A DNA stretch of 28,040 nt, from assembly GCA_937907555.1 (NCBI GenBank), contig CALEST010000317.1, positions 1-28,040 on the forward strand, read 5' to 3'. The notes under the pieces were generated by a model. It had not been told where the DNA came from. It did not search any database and saw only the letters and a program-made list of their open reading frames with translations. This DNA comes from an uncultured Sediminibacterium sp. (GTDB lineage Bacteria > Bacteroidota > Bacteroidia > Chitinophagales > Chitinophagaceae). This document shows positions 14,915-23,382 of this stretch, in pieces. A program made the position numbers and the translations under genes. Position 1 is the first letter of the stretch, and each line of letters opens with the position of its first letter.

Positions 14915-16018
14915 TTAAACGTTGAAACGGAAGTGCATGATATCACCGTCCTTCACAATATACTCTTTCCCTTCAATTCTTAAACGGCCATTGTCTCTGC
15001 AGGCAGATTCGCTTCCGTATTTAACAAAATCTTCATATGCAATTACTTCCGCCTTAATGAATCCTTTTTCAAAATCGGTGTGGATTACACTGGCAGCCTG
15101 TGGTGCTTTCCAGCCTTTGTGAATAGTCCAGGCACGAACTTCCTGCACACCCGCAGTGAAGTAAGTATCAAGGTTCAATAGTTTATAGGCAGACTGAATT
15201 AAACGGTTCAGGGCAGGTTCTTTCATCTGGTATTCTTCCATGAACATTTGTTTGTCGTCCGGATTTTCCAGTTCAGCAATCTGTGCTTCAATATTGTTGC
15301 ACATGATGATAACCTGTGCACCTTCGGACTCAACTGCTTTTTTCAATTGCTCCGAATATTGATTGCCGGTATGCATGGATGCTTCGTCTACATTCGCCAC
15401 ATACAATACCGGTTTGTCGGTTAAAAGGAATAAATCTGCTACTGCAGATTTTTCTTCCTTGCTCAATCCCAATGTATGGATGCTTTTCCCTGCCATCAGA
15501 TGATTCTGACAACGCTGTAATATTTCAAATTCAGCCTTGGCTTTGGTATCAGAACCTACGCGAGCCATTTTTTCTACTCGTTGCATTTTCTTCTCTACAC
15601 TCTCCAGATCCTTCAACTGTAATTCGGTCTCAATAATTTCTTTGTCGCCAACGGGATTAATAACGCCTTCTTCACGAAGTACGTTTTCGTCTTCAAAACA
15701 ACGAATCACATGAATAATGGCATCCACTTCACGGATATTGCCCAGGAACTTATTGCCCAGACCTTCACCCTTGCTGGCACCTTTTACCAAACCCGCAATG
15801 TCTACAATTTCCATCTGGGTAGGTACTACTCTGTTGGGGATTACCAGTTCAGCCAGTTTGGTCAGGCGTTCATCGGGTACATCCACCAAACCTACATTGG
15901 GTTCAATGGTACAAAAGCGATAGTTGCTTGCCTGTGCTTTTGCACTAATACTCACTGCATTAAAAAGGGTTGATTTACCCACGTTTGGAAGACCTACGAT
16001 ACCTGCTTGTAAAGCCAT
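14915..16018 (-). CDS. ychF: Redox-regulated ATPase YchF (OLA1 family)
   Basis: Universally conserved Obg-related P-loop protein that hydrolyses ATP rather than GTP and associates with ribosomes; it is linked to oxidative-stress control. The 367 residues agree with the usual 363. The G1 loop 'GLPNVGKST' (9-17), switch region and G3 'DIAGLVKGASKGEGLGNKFL', and the altered G4 'NVDE' that replaces NKxD and underlies ATP preference are all visible. The C-terminal TGS-like domain ends 'YIVKDGDIMHFRFNV'. I use ATG 16018, which starts with MALQAGIVGLP. A TTG 21 bases upstream is in frame but not needed. A perfect TACCTTTG -7 element lies 19 bases upstream. It is first in a three-gene minus-strand unit. 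Confidence 0.97.
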   Translation of the reverse strand: MALQAGIVGLPNVGKSTLFNAVSISAKAQASNYRFCTIEPNVGLVDVPDERLTKLAELVIPNRVVPTQMEIVDIAGLVKGASKGEGLGNKFLGNIREVDAIIHVIRCFEDENVLREEGVINPVGDKEIIETELQLKDLESVEKKMQRVEKMARVGSDTKAKAEFEILQRCQNHLMAGKSIHTLGLSKEEKSAVADLFLLTDKPVLYVANVDEASMHTGNQYSEQLKKAVESEGAQVIIMCNNIEAQIAELENPDDKQMFMEEYQMKEPALNRLIQSAYKLLNLDTYFTAGVQEVRAWTIHKGWKAPQAASVIHTDFEKGFIKAEVIAYEDFVKYGSESACRDNGRLRIEGKEYIVKDGDIMHFRFNV

Positions 16019-16036
16019 TATACAAATTTTGAGGCG

Positions 16037-16044
16037 CAAAGGTA
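16037..16044 (-). promoter_or_regulatory. Bacteroidota -7 element upstream of ychF
   Basis: The minus strand reads TACCTTTG, a perfect TAnnTTTG, 19 bases before the ychF ATG. This fits a start site with a leader of roughly 10-15 bases. No good -33 TTG is seen at the normal spacing; a TTG at 16075-16073 is 28 bases away, which is too far. Confidence 0.5.
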
Positions 16045-16100
16045 AGGAAAGGATTTCATAGGGCTGGTCTTACAATAGCAAGTTTTACTATCTTAGACCC

Positions 16101-17360
16101 ATGGCACTGAATTATGTTTGGATACTTTTTTTTGTAATCGGGCTAGTGATTGCACTGATTAAGCTGATTGTATTTCAGGATTACGATATTTTTAAAAAAC
16201 TGGTAGAAGGCATATTTGATGCCAGTAAGTCCAGTGTTATGGATATTGCCCTGCCATTAACCGGTGTGATGGTATTTTTTATGGGGTTGATGAATATTGG
16301 TGAGAAAGCAGGCGCCATTAATTTTCTTGCCAGAATTCTGAATCCATTTATGAAGCGTTTGTTCCCTGGTGTGCCTGATAAGCATCCGGCCATGGGGCAG
16401 ATGGTGATGAATTTCAGTGCCAATATGCTGGGTCTGGACAATGCGGCAACACCCTTTGGATTAAAAGCCATGGAGAGCCTGCAAACTTTGAATCCGGAAA
16501 AAGAAACAGCGAGTAACGCTCAAATTATGTTTCTGGTTTTGCACACAAGTGGATTAACACTGATACCGCTTTCCATCATTGCATACAGGGCAGGAGCGGG
16601 GAGTACCAATCCCACCAGTGTATTTGTTCCGCTCATGCTGGCTACCGCTGTTGCCACAGTAGCCAGTATCATTATTACCGGGATTTATCAGCGATTGAAA
16701 TTTGACAGGGTATTGATTGCCTGGCTGGGCACCATTATTACTGCCATCTTTTTATTTGCCTGGTTCATTCAGCAATTGCCTTCGCAAAAAGATATTCCGG
16801 TTCCTACATTGCTCACTAAGGAAACGTTTAGTAATGTTTTAGGGAATACCATTTTATTCCTTATCATCTGCACTTTCATCATAGGCGGTCACCTGAAAAA
16901 AGTAAATGTATTTGATGCTTTTATTGAAGGCGCCAAACAAGGTTGGGATGTTATTTTAAAAGTAATCCCTTATCTGGTTGGGATGCTGGTGGGCATTCGG
17001 GTATTCAGAGAGAGTGGTGCTCTGGAAGCCATCATTAGTGGCATTACCTGGTGCTTTACGGCGGTGGGTACCAGCGGTGATTTTGTTCCCGCATTGCCGG
17101 TAGCCATTATGCGTCCATTCAGTGGAGGAGGGGCCAGGGGATTGATGCTGGATATATTTAAAACCCATGGCCCTGATAGTTTTATTGGACAATTGGCCAG
17201 TACCTTTCAGGGAAGTGCAGACACTACTTTCTATATTATTGCCTTATACTTTGGAAGTGTGGGTATCAAGAAAGTGCGCTACGCCATTTGGGCTGGTATG
17301 CTGGCCGATTTAATTGGGGTAATGGCAGCCATTGGCATCGCCTATATCTTTTTCAAATAG
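16101..17360 (+). CDS. SpmA-SpmB fusion, nucleoside recognition (Gate) domain membrane protein
   Basis: 419-residue polytopic inner-membrane protein in which the two spore maturation proteins of Bacillus are joined. The SpmA-like half (about 1-200) shows 'LPLTGVMVFFMGLMNIGEKAGAI' and 'NFSANMLGLDNAATPFGLKAM'. The SpmB-like half (about 235-419) shows 'GWDVILKVIPYLVGMLVGI', 'MRPFSGGGARG' and 'FQGSADTTFYIIALYFGSVG'. Both halves carry the Gate/nucleoside-recognition pattern also found in nucleoside transporters. The organism group does not sporulate, so a spore role is not implied. A transport or membrane-homeostasis role is possible but unproven. It is a single-gene unit, divergent from ychF across 82 bases. 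TATCTTAG (16089-16096) just before the ATG resembles a -7 box with one mismatch but would leave almost no leader. Confidence 0.9.
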   Translation: MALNYVWILFFVIGLVIALIKLIVFQDYDIFKKLVEGIFDASKSSVMDIALPLTGVMVFFMGLMNIGEKAGAINFLARILNPFMKRLFPGVPDKHPAMGQMVMNFSANMLGLDNAATPFGLKAMESLQTLNPEKETASNAQIMFLVLHTSGLTLIPLSIIAYRAGAGSTNPTSVFVPLMLATAVATVASIIITGIYQRLKFDRVLIAWLGTIITAIFLFAWFIQQLPSQKDIPVPTLLTKETFSNVLGNTILFLIICTFIIGGHLKKVNVFDAFIEGAKQGWDVILKVIPYLVGMLVGIRVFRESGALEAIISGITWCFTAVGTSGDFVPALPVAIMRPFSGGGARGLMLDIFKTHGPDSFIGQLASTFQGSADTTFYIIALYFGSVGIKKVRYAIWAGMLADLIGVMAAIGIAYIFFK

Positions 17361-17398
17361 ATTTTTCTTAATTACACTAGTCTATTTACAGGCAACCA

Positions 17399-17809
17399 TT
17401 AATTGGTCTCTGAAAGTTCCATAATAATTTCCCATTCTGCCTCTGTTACGGGCTGAACAGACAATCGCTGCGCTTTCACCAATGCCATATTCGCCAGACG
17501 TTTATCGGCTTTTACGGTGGCCAGACTCACGGGCTTCTTTAATTTTTTCACTGGTTTAAAATCCACTACTACCCAGGCAGTTTCTTCTGTGGTAGGATCC
17601 TGATAAGCTTCGGTTACTACTTTGGCAATACCTACAATTTCTAAACCCTCATTGCTATGGTACCACAGGGCAAGGTCTCCTTTTTTCATAGCCCTTAAAT
17701 TGTTTCTTGCCTGGTAATTTCTTACGCCATCCCAAAAGGTCTGCTTGTCTTTTACAAACTGATCCCAGCTGTATTTGAAGGGTTCAGACTTAATCAACCA
17801 AAAACTCAT
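17399..17809 (-). CDS. EVE domain-containing protein
   Basis: Single-domain 136-residue EVE protein (PUA-like fold, relative of human THYN1). 'WLIKSEP' at residues 4-10 and 'WDGVRNYQARNNLRAMKKGDL' from residue 26 are the family hallmarks that line the ligand pocket. 'WYHSNEGLEIVGIAKV' follows. EVE domains have been proposed to read modified bases in DNA or RNA, and in some bacteria they are fused to restriction endonucleases or helicases. This one is stand-alone with no defence partner nearby. Its ATG overlaps the end of the saccharopine dehydrogenase gene by 4 bases (ATGA), so the two are translated together. Which modified nucleotide it binds is unknown. The family call is firm from the length and motifs. 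Confidence 0.93.
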   Translation of the reverse strand: MSFWLIKSEPFKYSWDQFVKDKQTFWDGVRNYQARNNLRAMKKGDLALWYHSNEGLEIVGIAKVVTEAYQDPTTEETAWVVVDFKPVKKLKKPVSLATVKADKRLANMALVKAQRLSVQPVTEAEWEIIMELSETN

Positions 17810-19101
17810 GCCAATTCTTTTTTTGTATCCTTGAATGCAATTCCTTCCTTAGCCAGTTCGGCCAATACAGGTTCGTAAATTTCTTTTACGATAGGTATAT
17901 GTAACCCCTTTATTTGAATTTTGTTCTCTAAAATTAAAACAGCTGCAATCCCCAATGGCAAACCAACGGTCTTTGCCATCGCCGTTTTCCGTTCATCGTC
18001 ACCTTTTACTACCAAAGAACTGCTCAATGCAAATCTTTGTTGGTGGAGTGTGTATTCAAATTCATGCAGCATCACAATCAGATCTTTATCCCCTTGTGTA
18101 AGTTTCCATTTTTCTTCTAATATCTCCTGAATAAGTTGTGAGCAAGCAAGCTGGCCTTTATTAATCATTGCCGGATTGTTCAATCCCAGAAAATCAAACT
18201 GCTCTTGTAATTCAGCCGTATCCAGACTTACCTGGTGTTTATTCAAATGACTGTTGAAGAATTCGGCATAACTAAGTTCATTGGTATTAATGATTGCTTC
18301 GTCGCTGGTTAGTTGTGCTGCTACCATTTTTTCCCAGCCCTTGCAGAAGGAAGCATAACGCAAAGTAGTTCTGATAAAAGTATTGGCTTTTTCCAGCTGA
18401 TACAGGGGAATATACGATAAAGAGTCTCTGTTGGGATAATAAGCCAGTGATCCCACTTCAGGAATTACGAGTTGCTCACAATCCACAAAAATTTGTTCGT
18501 AAGGAATTTCAACATTGTTGCCATCTGCTTTGTACACAGCACCCGCTTTACCCGCAGTTACAATATTCCTGGGGTTCCAGCTGATTTTATAATGCCAGGG
18601 ATTGTTGTCCGATTCGGGTGCAATTAAACCTCCGCAATGCGATTTAAAAGAATGAATACTGCCTCCCTTTTCTTTGATCTCTTCAATGATCTGCATGGCA
18701 CTCATATGGTCAATGCCGGGATCCAGACCCATTTCGCCAATAAATAACAGACCAGCTTCTTTAATGGCAGGCTCCAGGCTTTTAATCTGTGCATCCAGAT
18801 AGGAGGCGGTTAGTAAGTTCTTTCTCAGAGCCACACAATCCTGTGCTACCCAAAAGTGGAGTCCGGGCGGTAATAGCGAAATCACTATATCGGCGGTTTT
18901 AATCAACCCCTGCCTTTCCGTTTCATTTTCAATATTAAGGGCATTGGCCTTCAGTGAAGGAAAACCCGCAATCTTTTGTTCCAGGCTCTGTAAATCCTTG
19001 TCTGCAATGGTAGCAATCCAGTTTTTTTCATTACAGATTCTTCCTAAATAGGCAATTAAAACCGTGGCAGATTTTCCTGCTCCGAATACAACAATATGCA
19101 T
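17806..19101 (-). CDS. Saccharopine dehydrogenase family protein
   Basis: 431-residue NAD(P)-dependent enzyme of the saccharopine dehydrogenase/reductase (Lys9-like) family. The N-terminal Rossmann segment is 'HIVVFGAGKSATVLIAYL', with the acid 'ATIADKD' ending strand 2. The catalytic-domain blocks 'GEMGLDPGIDHMSAM' and 'SFKSHCGGLIAPESDNNPWHYKISWNPRN' (about 156-184) closely match characterised lysine-forming saccharopine dehydrogenases. The enzyme would act in lysine or 2-aminoadipate metabolism. Carboxynorspermidine synthase is a related alternative, but the SHCGGL/NPWHYKISWNPRN motif favours the saccharopine branch. It starts at ATG 19101, divergent from gyrA across a 212-base gap. A near-match -7 element TATCTTTA lies on the minus strand at 19129-19122. 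It is followed by the overlapping EVE gene, an unexpected partner. Confidence 0.9.
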   Translation of the reverse strand: MHIVVFGAGKSATVLIAYLGRICNEKNWIATIADKDLQSLEQKIAGFPSLKANALNIENETERQGLIKTADIVISLLPPGLHFWVAQDCVALRKNLLTASYLDAQIKSLEPAIKEAGLLFIGEMGLDPGIDHMSAMQIIEEIKEKGGSIHSFKSHCGGLIAPESDNNPWHYKISWNPRNIVTAGKAGAVYKADGNNVEIPYEQIFVDCEQLVIPEVGSLAYYPNRDSLSYIPLYQLEKANTFIRTTLRYASFCKGWEKMVAAQLTSDEAIINTNELSYAEFFNSHLNKHQVSLDTAELQEQFDFLGLNNPAMINKGQLACSQLIQEILEEKWKLTQGDKDLIVMLHEFEYTLHQQRFALSSSLVVKGDDERKTAMAKTVGLPLGIAAVLILENKIQIKGLHIPIVKEIYEPVLAELAKEGIAFKDTKKELA

Positions 19102-19180
19102 GCAAAAGAGATTAAAAAAAATAAAGATAGAACAATTGGCGCCGATGCGTGAAAATCAATCATTTACATGGGGTGTAATG

Positions 19181-19189
19181 TGTGGATAA
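19181..19189 (-). promoter_or_regulatory. DnaA-box sequence upstream of gyrA
   Basis: The plus strand reads TGTGGATAA, the exact complement of the consensus DnaA box TTATCCACA. It lies 124 bases before the gyrA ATG, in the gap shared with the saccharopine dehydrogenase gene. Only one box is present here, so this is not an origin. Regulatory use is possible but unproven. Confidence 0.35.
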
Positions 19190-19238
19190 AACCCTTAAAA
19201 AAACAGCTTTTTAAAGCCATTTTAAGGCCTAAAAAAAC

Positions 19239-19246
19239 TATCTTCG
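19239..19246 (+). promoter_or_regulatory. Candidate -7 element for gyrA
   Basis: TATCTTCG differs from TAnnTTTG at one position and sits 67 bases before the gyrA ATG. Just upstream, 19208-19218 and 19219-19229 are near-repeats (TTTTTAAAGCC and ATTTTAAGGCC) that could be regulatory or only AT-rich background. No clear -33 TTG is visible. Confidence 0.35.
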
Positions 19247-19313
19247 CAGACCTCCGTTCGGCCAAGCATTTTTTGCGCTGAAAAGGATTAAAAAGAAGAA
19301 CCCGAAAGTACCA

Positions 19314-21974
19314 ATGGAAGAAAATTTATTACCGGAACAAACCAACGATAACGACCGCATTATTCAGGTCAATATTGAAGAACAAATGAAGACGGCTTAC
19401 ATCGATTATTCGATGTCTGTAATCGTTGGAAGAGCATTGCCTGATGTAAGAGATGGATTCAAACCTGTACATCGCAGGGTTTTGTATGCCATGAATGAAT
19501 TGGGCAATAATAGCAATAAGCCTTTTAAGAAATCTGCCCGTATTGTTGGGGAAGTAATGGGTAAATACCATCCCCACGGAGACAGAGCCATTTATGATAC
19601 ACTGGTACGTATGGCGCAGGACTGGACCATGCGATACACACTGGTAGACCGTCAGGGTAACTTTGGTAACCAGGATGGAGATCCGCCGGCTGCCATGCGT
19701 TATACCGAAGCAAGACTACAGCGAATTGCTGAAGCCATGCTGGACGATATAGAAAAAGAAACCGTAGACTTTCAGCTGAATTTTGACGATTCTCTGGAAG
19801 AGCCAACCGTATTGCCTACCCGTATTCCACAATTGCTGGTAAACGGGTCCTCCGGTATTGCCGTAGGTATGGCCACCAATATGATGCCTCATAACCTGAG
19901 CGAAGTAGTGGATGGCTGTGTGGCCTATGTGGACAACAGAGATATCACGATAGAAGAGTTGATGAATTACGTGAAAGCTCCTGATTTCCCTACCGGTGGG
20001 GTTATTTATGGTATGGAGGGAGTTAGACAGGCACTTATGACGGGTAGGGGGCGTGTGGTGGTACGCGGTAAATGCAACGTGGAAACCAAGCCCAATGGCC
20101 GTGAAATGATTGTGATTACTGAAGTACCGTATCAGGTAAGCCGTGATACTTTAACAGACCGTATTGGTCAGCTGGCCATCAACAAAGTGGTGGAAGGCAT
20201 TTCCGATGTAGGTAACCAGAGTAATAAAGATGGTACCCGCATTGTAGTGGAATTAAAGAAGGATGCAGTAGCCCAGGTGGTAATTAATCAGTTGTATAAA
20301 TACACGGAATTACAAACTAGCTATGGTATCAATAACGTAGCCCTTAGCAATGGCCGTCCGGGCATCATGAATCTTCGCGATCTTATTAAAGCATTCATTG
20401 AATTCAGAATGGAAGTGGTGATTCGTCGTGCGAAATACGATTTAAGAAAAGCCGAGGAAAGAGCCCATGTATTAGAAGGATATTTGAAAGCATTGGATCA
20501 TTTAGACGAAGTGATTCGTTTGATCCGTGCCAGCCGTACGCCGGATGAAGCCAAGGAAGCTTTGATGGCCAAGAGCCGTGAAGAACGCTGGTACTTGAAT
20601 TCAGCCATGTTCTCCGACTTAACCAATGAGTTATACAATCAGGTGGAAGGCTTGTCTGAAATTCAGGCAAAAGCCATACTGGAACTGCGTTTGCAGCGTT
20701 TAACCGGAATGGAGCGCGACAAAATCATTGAAGAATTCAATGGGTTGATTGCCTTGATTAAAGAGTTGAAAGCTTTACTTGCGAATGAAGATCTGCGTTA
20801 TGCGCTGATTAAAAAAGAATTGCTCGAAGTAAAAGAAAAGTTCGGAGACGAGCGTAAGAGTGAGATTCAGTATTTAGCAGATGAAATGCGCATTGAAGAC
20901 CTGATTGAAAATGAAGATGTGGTGATTACCATTTCTCATTTGGGTTATATCAAACGTACTTCTGCAACCGAATATCGTCAGCAGAAAAGAGGGGGAAGAG
21001 GAGCTGTTGGGTCCAAAACCCGCGAAGAAGATTTTGTTGAACATTTGTTTGTAGCATCTACGCACGATACCATTTTATTCTTCACTGAAAAGGGAAGATG
21101 TTACTGGATGCGTGTATATGAAATTCCGGAAGGAGAGAAGCAAAGCAAGGGCAGAGCCATTCAGAATCTGATTCAATTACCAGGTGATGATAAGGTGAAA
21201 GCCATCATTAATGTGAAAGATATTTCTGATACCGATTTTGTACAAAATCATTACATCGTATTGTGCACCAAACAAGGTATCATAAAGAAAACTTCTTTGG
21301 AAGATTTCAGCAGACCAAGGGCCAATGGAGTGAATGCCATCACTATTGTGGAAGGCGATGAATTATTGGAAGCCAGACTTACCAACGGTTCCAGCGAAAT
21401 AATGATGGCGGTAAAAAGCGGACGTGCCATTCGATTCCCTGAAGAAAAAGTAAGAGCAACCGGAAGAGGCGCCATTGGTGTGGCAGGTATTGAAGTAGAC
21501 GATGCCAAAGATGAAGTGGTTGGCATGATTTGTGTAAATAAGGACGATGCAGAGAGAACCATATTGGTGGTAAGTGAAAAAGGATTCGGTAAACGTACCG
21601 CAATAGAAGATTACCGTATTACCAATCGGGGTGGGAAGGGAGTGAAGACCATTAATGTTACCGAAAAAACCGGTAGCCTGGTAGGAATTCTGTATGTGAA
21701 AGAAGTGGAAGATTTAATTATCACCTGTAAGTCGGGAATAACCATCCGTACAGGTATTGCAGATATCAGGGAAGCAGGTCGGGCCACACAGGGTGTGAAG
21801 CTGATTCGCCTTGACGAAGGGGATGAAATTGCAGCCATTTCTCAGATTGAAGAGCAGGAAGAAGAAGTGATGGTAACTGATTCCGTTAATAACAGCGAAG
21901 CATCATCAGATAACAATGATGCCAATGAAGATGCCGGATTGAACAGTAATAATGATGAAGAACCTTTAAATTAA
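19314..21974 (+). CDS. gyrA: DNA gyrase subunit A
   Basis: Breakage-reunion subunit of gyrase, which introduces negative supercoils with GyrB. At 886 residues it has the usual length. The winged-helix and tower region begins 'YIDYSMSVIVGRALPDVRDG'. The catalytic Tyr130 lies in 'AAMRYTEARL' (codon 19701-19703). The GyrA box QKRGGRG (about 557-563) distinguishes it from topoisomerase IV ParC and precedes the six-bladed beta-pinwheel C-terminal domain. An acidic Asn/Glu/Asp tail ends the protein. In the quinolone-resistance-determining region the protein reads 'HPHGDRAIYDT': Arg91 (AGA, 19584-19586) occupies E. coli Ser83, while Asp95 matches Asp87. Further variations are VDRQGNFGN where VDGQGNFGS is common. 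It heads a likely gyrA-TPR-sugar dehydrogenase run with gaps of 22 and 18 bases. Confidence 0.98.
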   Translation: MEENLLPEQTNDNDRIIQVNIEEQMKTAYIDYSMSVIVGRALPDVRDGFKPVHRRVLYAMNELGNNSNKPFKKSARIVGEVMGKYHPHGDRAIYDTLVRMAQDWTMRYTLVDRQGNFGNQDGDPPAAMRYTEARLQRIAEAMLDDIEKETVDFQLNFDDSLEEPTVLPTRIPQLLVNGSSGIAVGMATNMMPHNLSEVVDGCVAYVDNRDITIEELMNYVKAPDFPTGGVIYGMEGVRQALMTGRGRVVVRGKCNVETKPNGREMIVITEVPYQVSRDTLTDRIGQLAINKVVEGISDVGNQSNKDGTRIVVELKKDAVAQVVINQLYKYTELQTSYGINNVALSNGRPGIMNLRDLIKAFIEFRMEVVIRRAKYDLRKAEERAHVLEGYLKALDHLDEVIRLIRASRTPDEAKEALMAKSREERWYLNSAMFSDLTNELYNQVEGLSEIQAKAILELRLQRLTGMERDKIIEEFNGLIALIKELKALLANEDLRYALIKKELLEVKEKFGDERKSEIQYLADEMRIEDLIENEDVVITISHLGYIKRTSATEYRQQKRGGRGAVGSKTREEDFVEHLFVASTHDTILFFTEKGRCYWMRVYEIPEGEKQSKGRAIQNLIQLPGDDKVKAIINVKDISDTDFVQNHYIVLCTKQGIIKKTSLEDFSRPRANGVNAITIVEGDELLEARLTNGSSEIMMAVKSGRAIRFPEEKVRATGRGAIGVAGIEVDDAKDEVVGMICVNKDDAERTILVVSEKGFGKRTAIEDYRITNRGGKGVKTINVTEKTGSLVGILYVKEVEDLIITCKSGITIRTGIADIREAGRATQGVKLIRLDEGDEIAAISQIEEQEEEVMVTDSVNNSEASSDNNDANEDAGLNSNNDEEPLN

Positions 21975-21996
21975 GTACACGACTAAAAACAACCAT

Positions 21997-23364
21997 ATGA
22001 AGTATTTTTTCTCCTTGTTGTTAAGCGTAGCCATGATAACAGTTGCTACAGCTCAGGATTTCAAGAAAGTTGAAACCAATGTTTTATTGAAGAAGTTTGA
22101 AGAAGCCAAAACAGAATTGGACAAAGCATTGGCCAATCCTAAAAACCAGGATAAAGCGGAAGGTTTTTACTGGAAGTCCCGTATTTATGCAGCATTCTAT
22201 CAGAATGAAGCTACCCGTGCCAAGTATCCAAATGCAGTGGAAGAAGCACACGCTGCATTCCAGAAGTTTGCTGAATTGGAACCCACATTGGCTAAAGCAA
22301 AAGAAAAAGGACCTGATGGATACTTTGATATGTATTCAACTTCCTTCAACTTAGGTATCAATAGCTTCAAGGATAAGAAATACAATGAAGCTTCCAAGGA
22401 GTTTGAGAAAGCAGTAATCTATAGCGATTATATTTTCCAGAATAAGTGGGCAAGTTCTCAACAACCTTTTGATACCACTTCAATTTTGTACTGTGCTTAT
22501 TCTTTCCAGAATGCGCAGAAAGCAGATGATGCTGCTAAGTATTATGCAAGATTAGCAGAAAGCAAAGTAACGGGAGAGGGCTTTGCAGACATTTACAAGT
22601 ACATGGTAGATTATTATACCAAGCAGAAGAACAAGGATTCTTTTGAAAAATACATGGCTTTAGGTAAGGAAGTATATCCTAAAGAAAACTGGGAAGATTT
22701 CGAAATCGAATACATTGATCAGAACTACGATTTAGCTGGTAAAACTGCATTATACGATCAGATGGATGCAGCCGGTCAATTAACTGAAAACAAATATTTA
22801 CAGTTCGGAGATGTGTTCATCACTGCAAAAAACGACGATGCATTGGATAGCGCAAGCGTTGATAAATATACTCGTAAAGCAATTGAAGCTTTCAAAAAAG
22901 CATACGAGAAGAACAACAACAATGCCATCGCTGCTTTCAACGTAGGGGTAACTTACTACAACTACTTCAACATGGAAGACGAGAAGTTTGCAGCGAATAT
23001 CAAGAAATTGCAGGAGTTGAATGCCAACAAACCTGTAGTAAAAGATCCTAAGAAAAAGGCCGCTGCTGATGCAGAGTTTAAGACAAAGACAGATGCAGTT
23101 AAAAATGAAAATGCAGCGATAGAAAAGAAATCAATGGAATTGACTGATATAGCTGCAGAATGGTTAACCAAGTCTTATACCATATTAAAAGATAAAGCAA
23201 CCCGTTCTAATACCGAAAAGAGTGTAGTAAATAAATCTGTTGACTTTATTGCCAATATTTATTATTACAAAATGGGACGCGTAAGAGGTAAGGATGCCAA
23301 GCTATTTGATCAGTACGAAGCTAAGTACAAAGAGTTTGATGCTTTACACGGAACTTTCAAATAA
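21997..23364 (+). CDS. Secreted tetratricopeptide-repeat protein downstream of gyrA
   Basis: 455-residue exported protein with signal peptide 1-19 (cleavage ATA/Q). The body is TPR-like: 'LLKKFEEAKTELDKALANP', 'FNLGINSFKDKKYNEASKEFEKAV', 'YCAYSFQNAQKADDAAKYYARL' and 'AIEAFKKAYEKNNNNAIAAFNVGVTYYNY' are separated by less regular helices. The region around residues 330-385 is a Lys/Ala/Glu-rich coiled-coil-like segment ('KDPKKKAAADAEFKTKTDA'). There is no enzymatic motif. TPR genes directly behind gyrA recur in Bacteroidota as far as I recall, but no function is established. It starts 22 bases after gyrA. A scaffold role in the periplasm is the most that can be inferred. Confidence 0.88.
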   Translation: MKYFFSLLLSVAMITVATAQDFKKVETNVLLKKFEEAKTELDKALANPKNQDKAEGFYWKSRIYAAFYQNEATRAKYPNAVEEAHAAFQKFAELEPTLAKAKEKGPDGYFDMYSTSFNLGINSFKDKKYNEASKEFEKAVIYSDYIFQNKWASSQQPFDTTSILYCAYSFQNAQKADDAAKYYARLAESKVTGEGFADIYKYMVDYYTKQKNKDSFEKYMALGKEVYPKENWEDFEIEYIDQNYDLAGKTALYDQMDAAGQLTENKYLQFGDVFITAKNDDALDSASVDKYTRKAIEAFKKAYEKNNNNAIAAFNVGVTYYNYFNMEDEKFAANIKKLQELNANKPVVKDPKKKAAADAEFKTKTDAVKNENAAIEKKSMELTDIAAEWLTKSYTILKDKATRSNTEKSVVNKSVDFIANIYYYKMGRVRGKDAKLFDQYEAKYKEFDALHGTFK

Positions 23365-23382
23365 GCTTAAGCAATTTTTATC

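Noticed and set aside
19314..21974. Possibility that this is topoisomerase IV subunit A (parC)
   Set aside because: The QKRGGRG GyrA box, the DTLVRMAQ segment and the acidic tail fit gyrase A.
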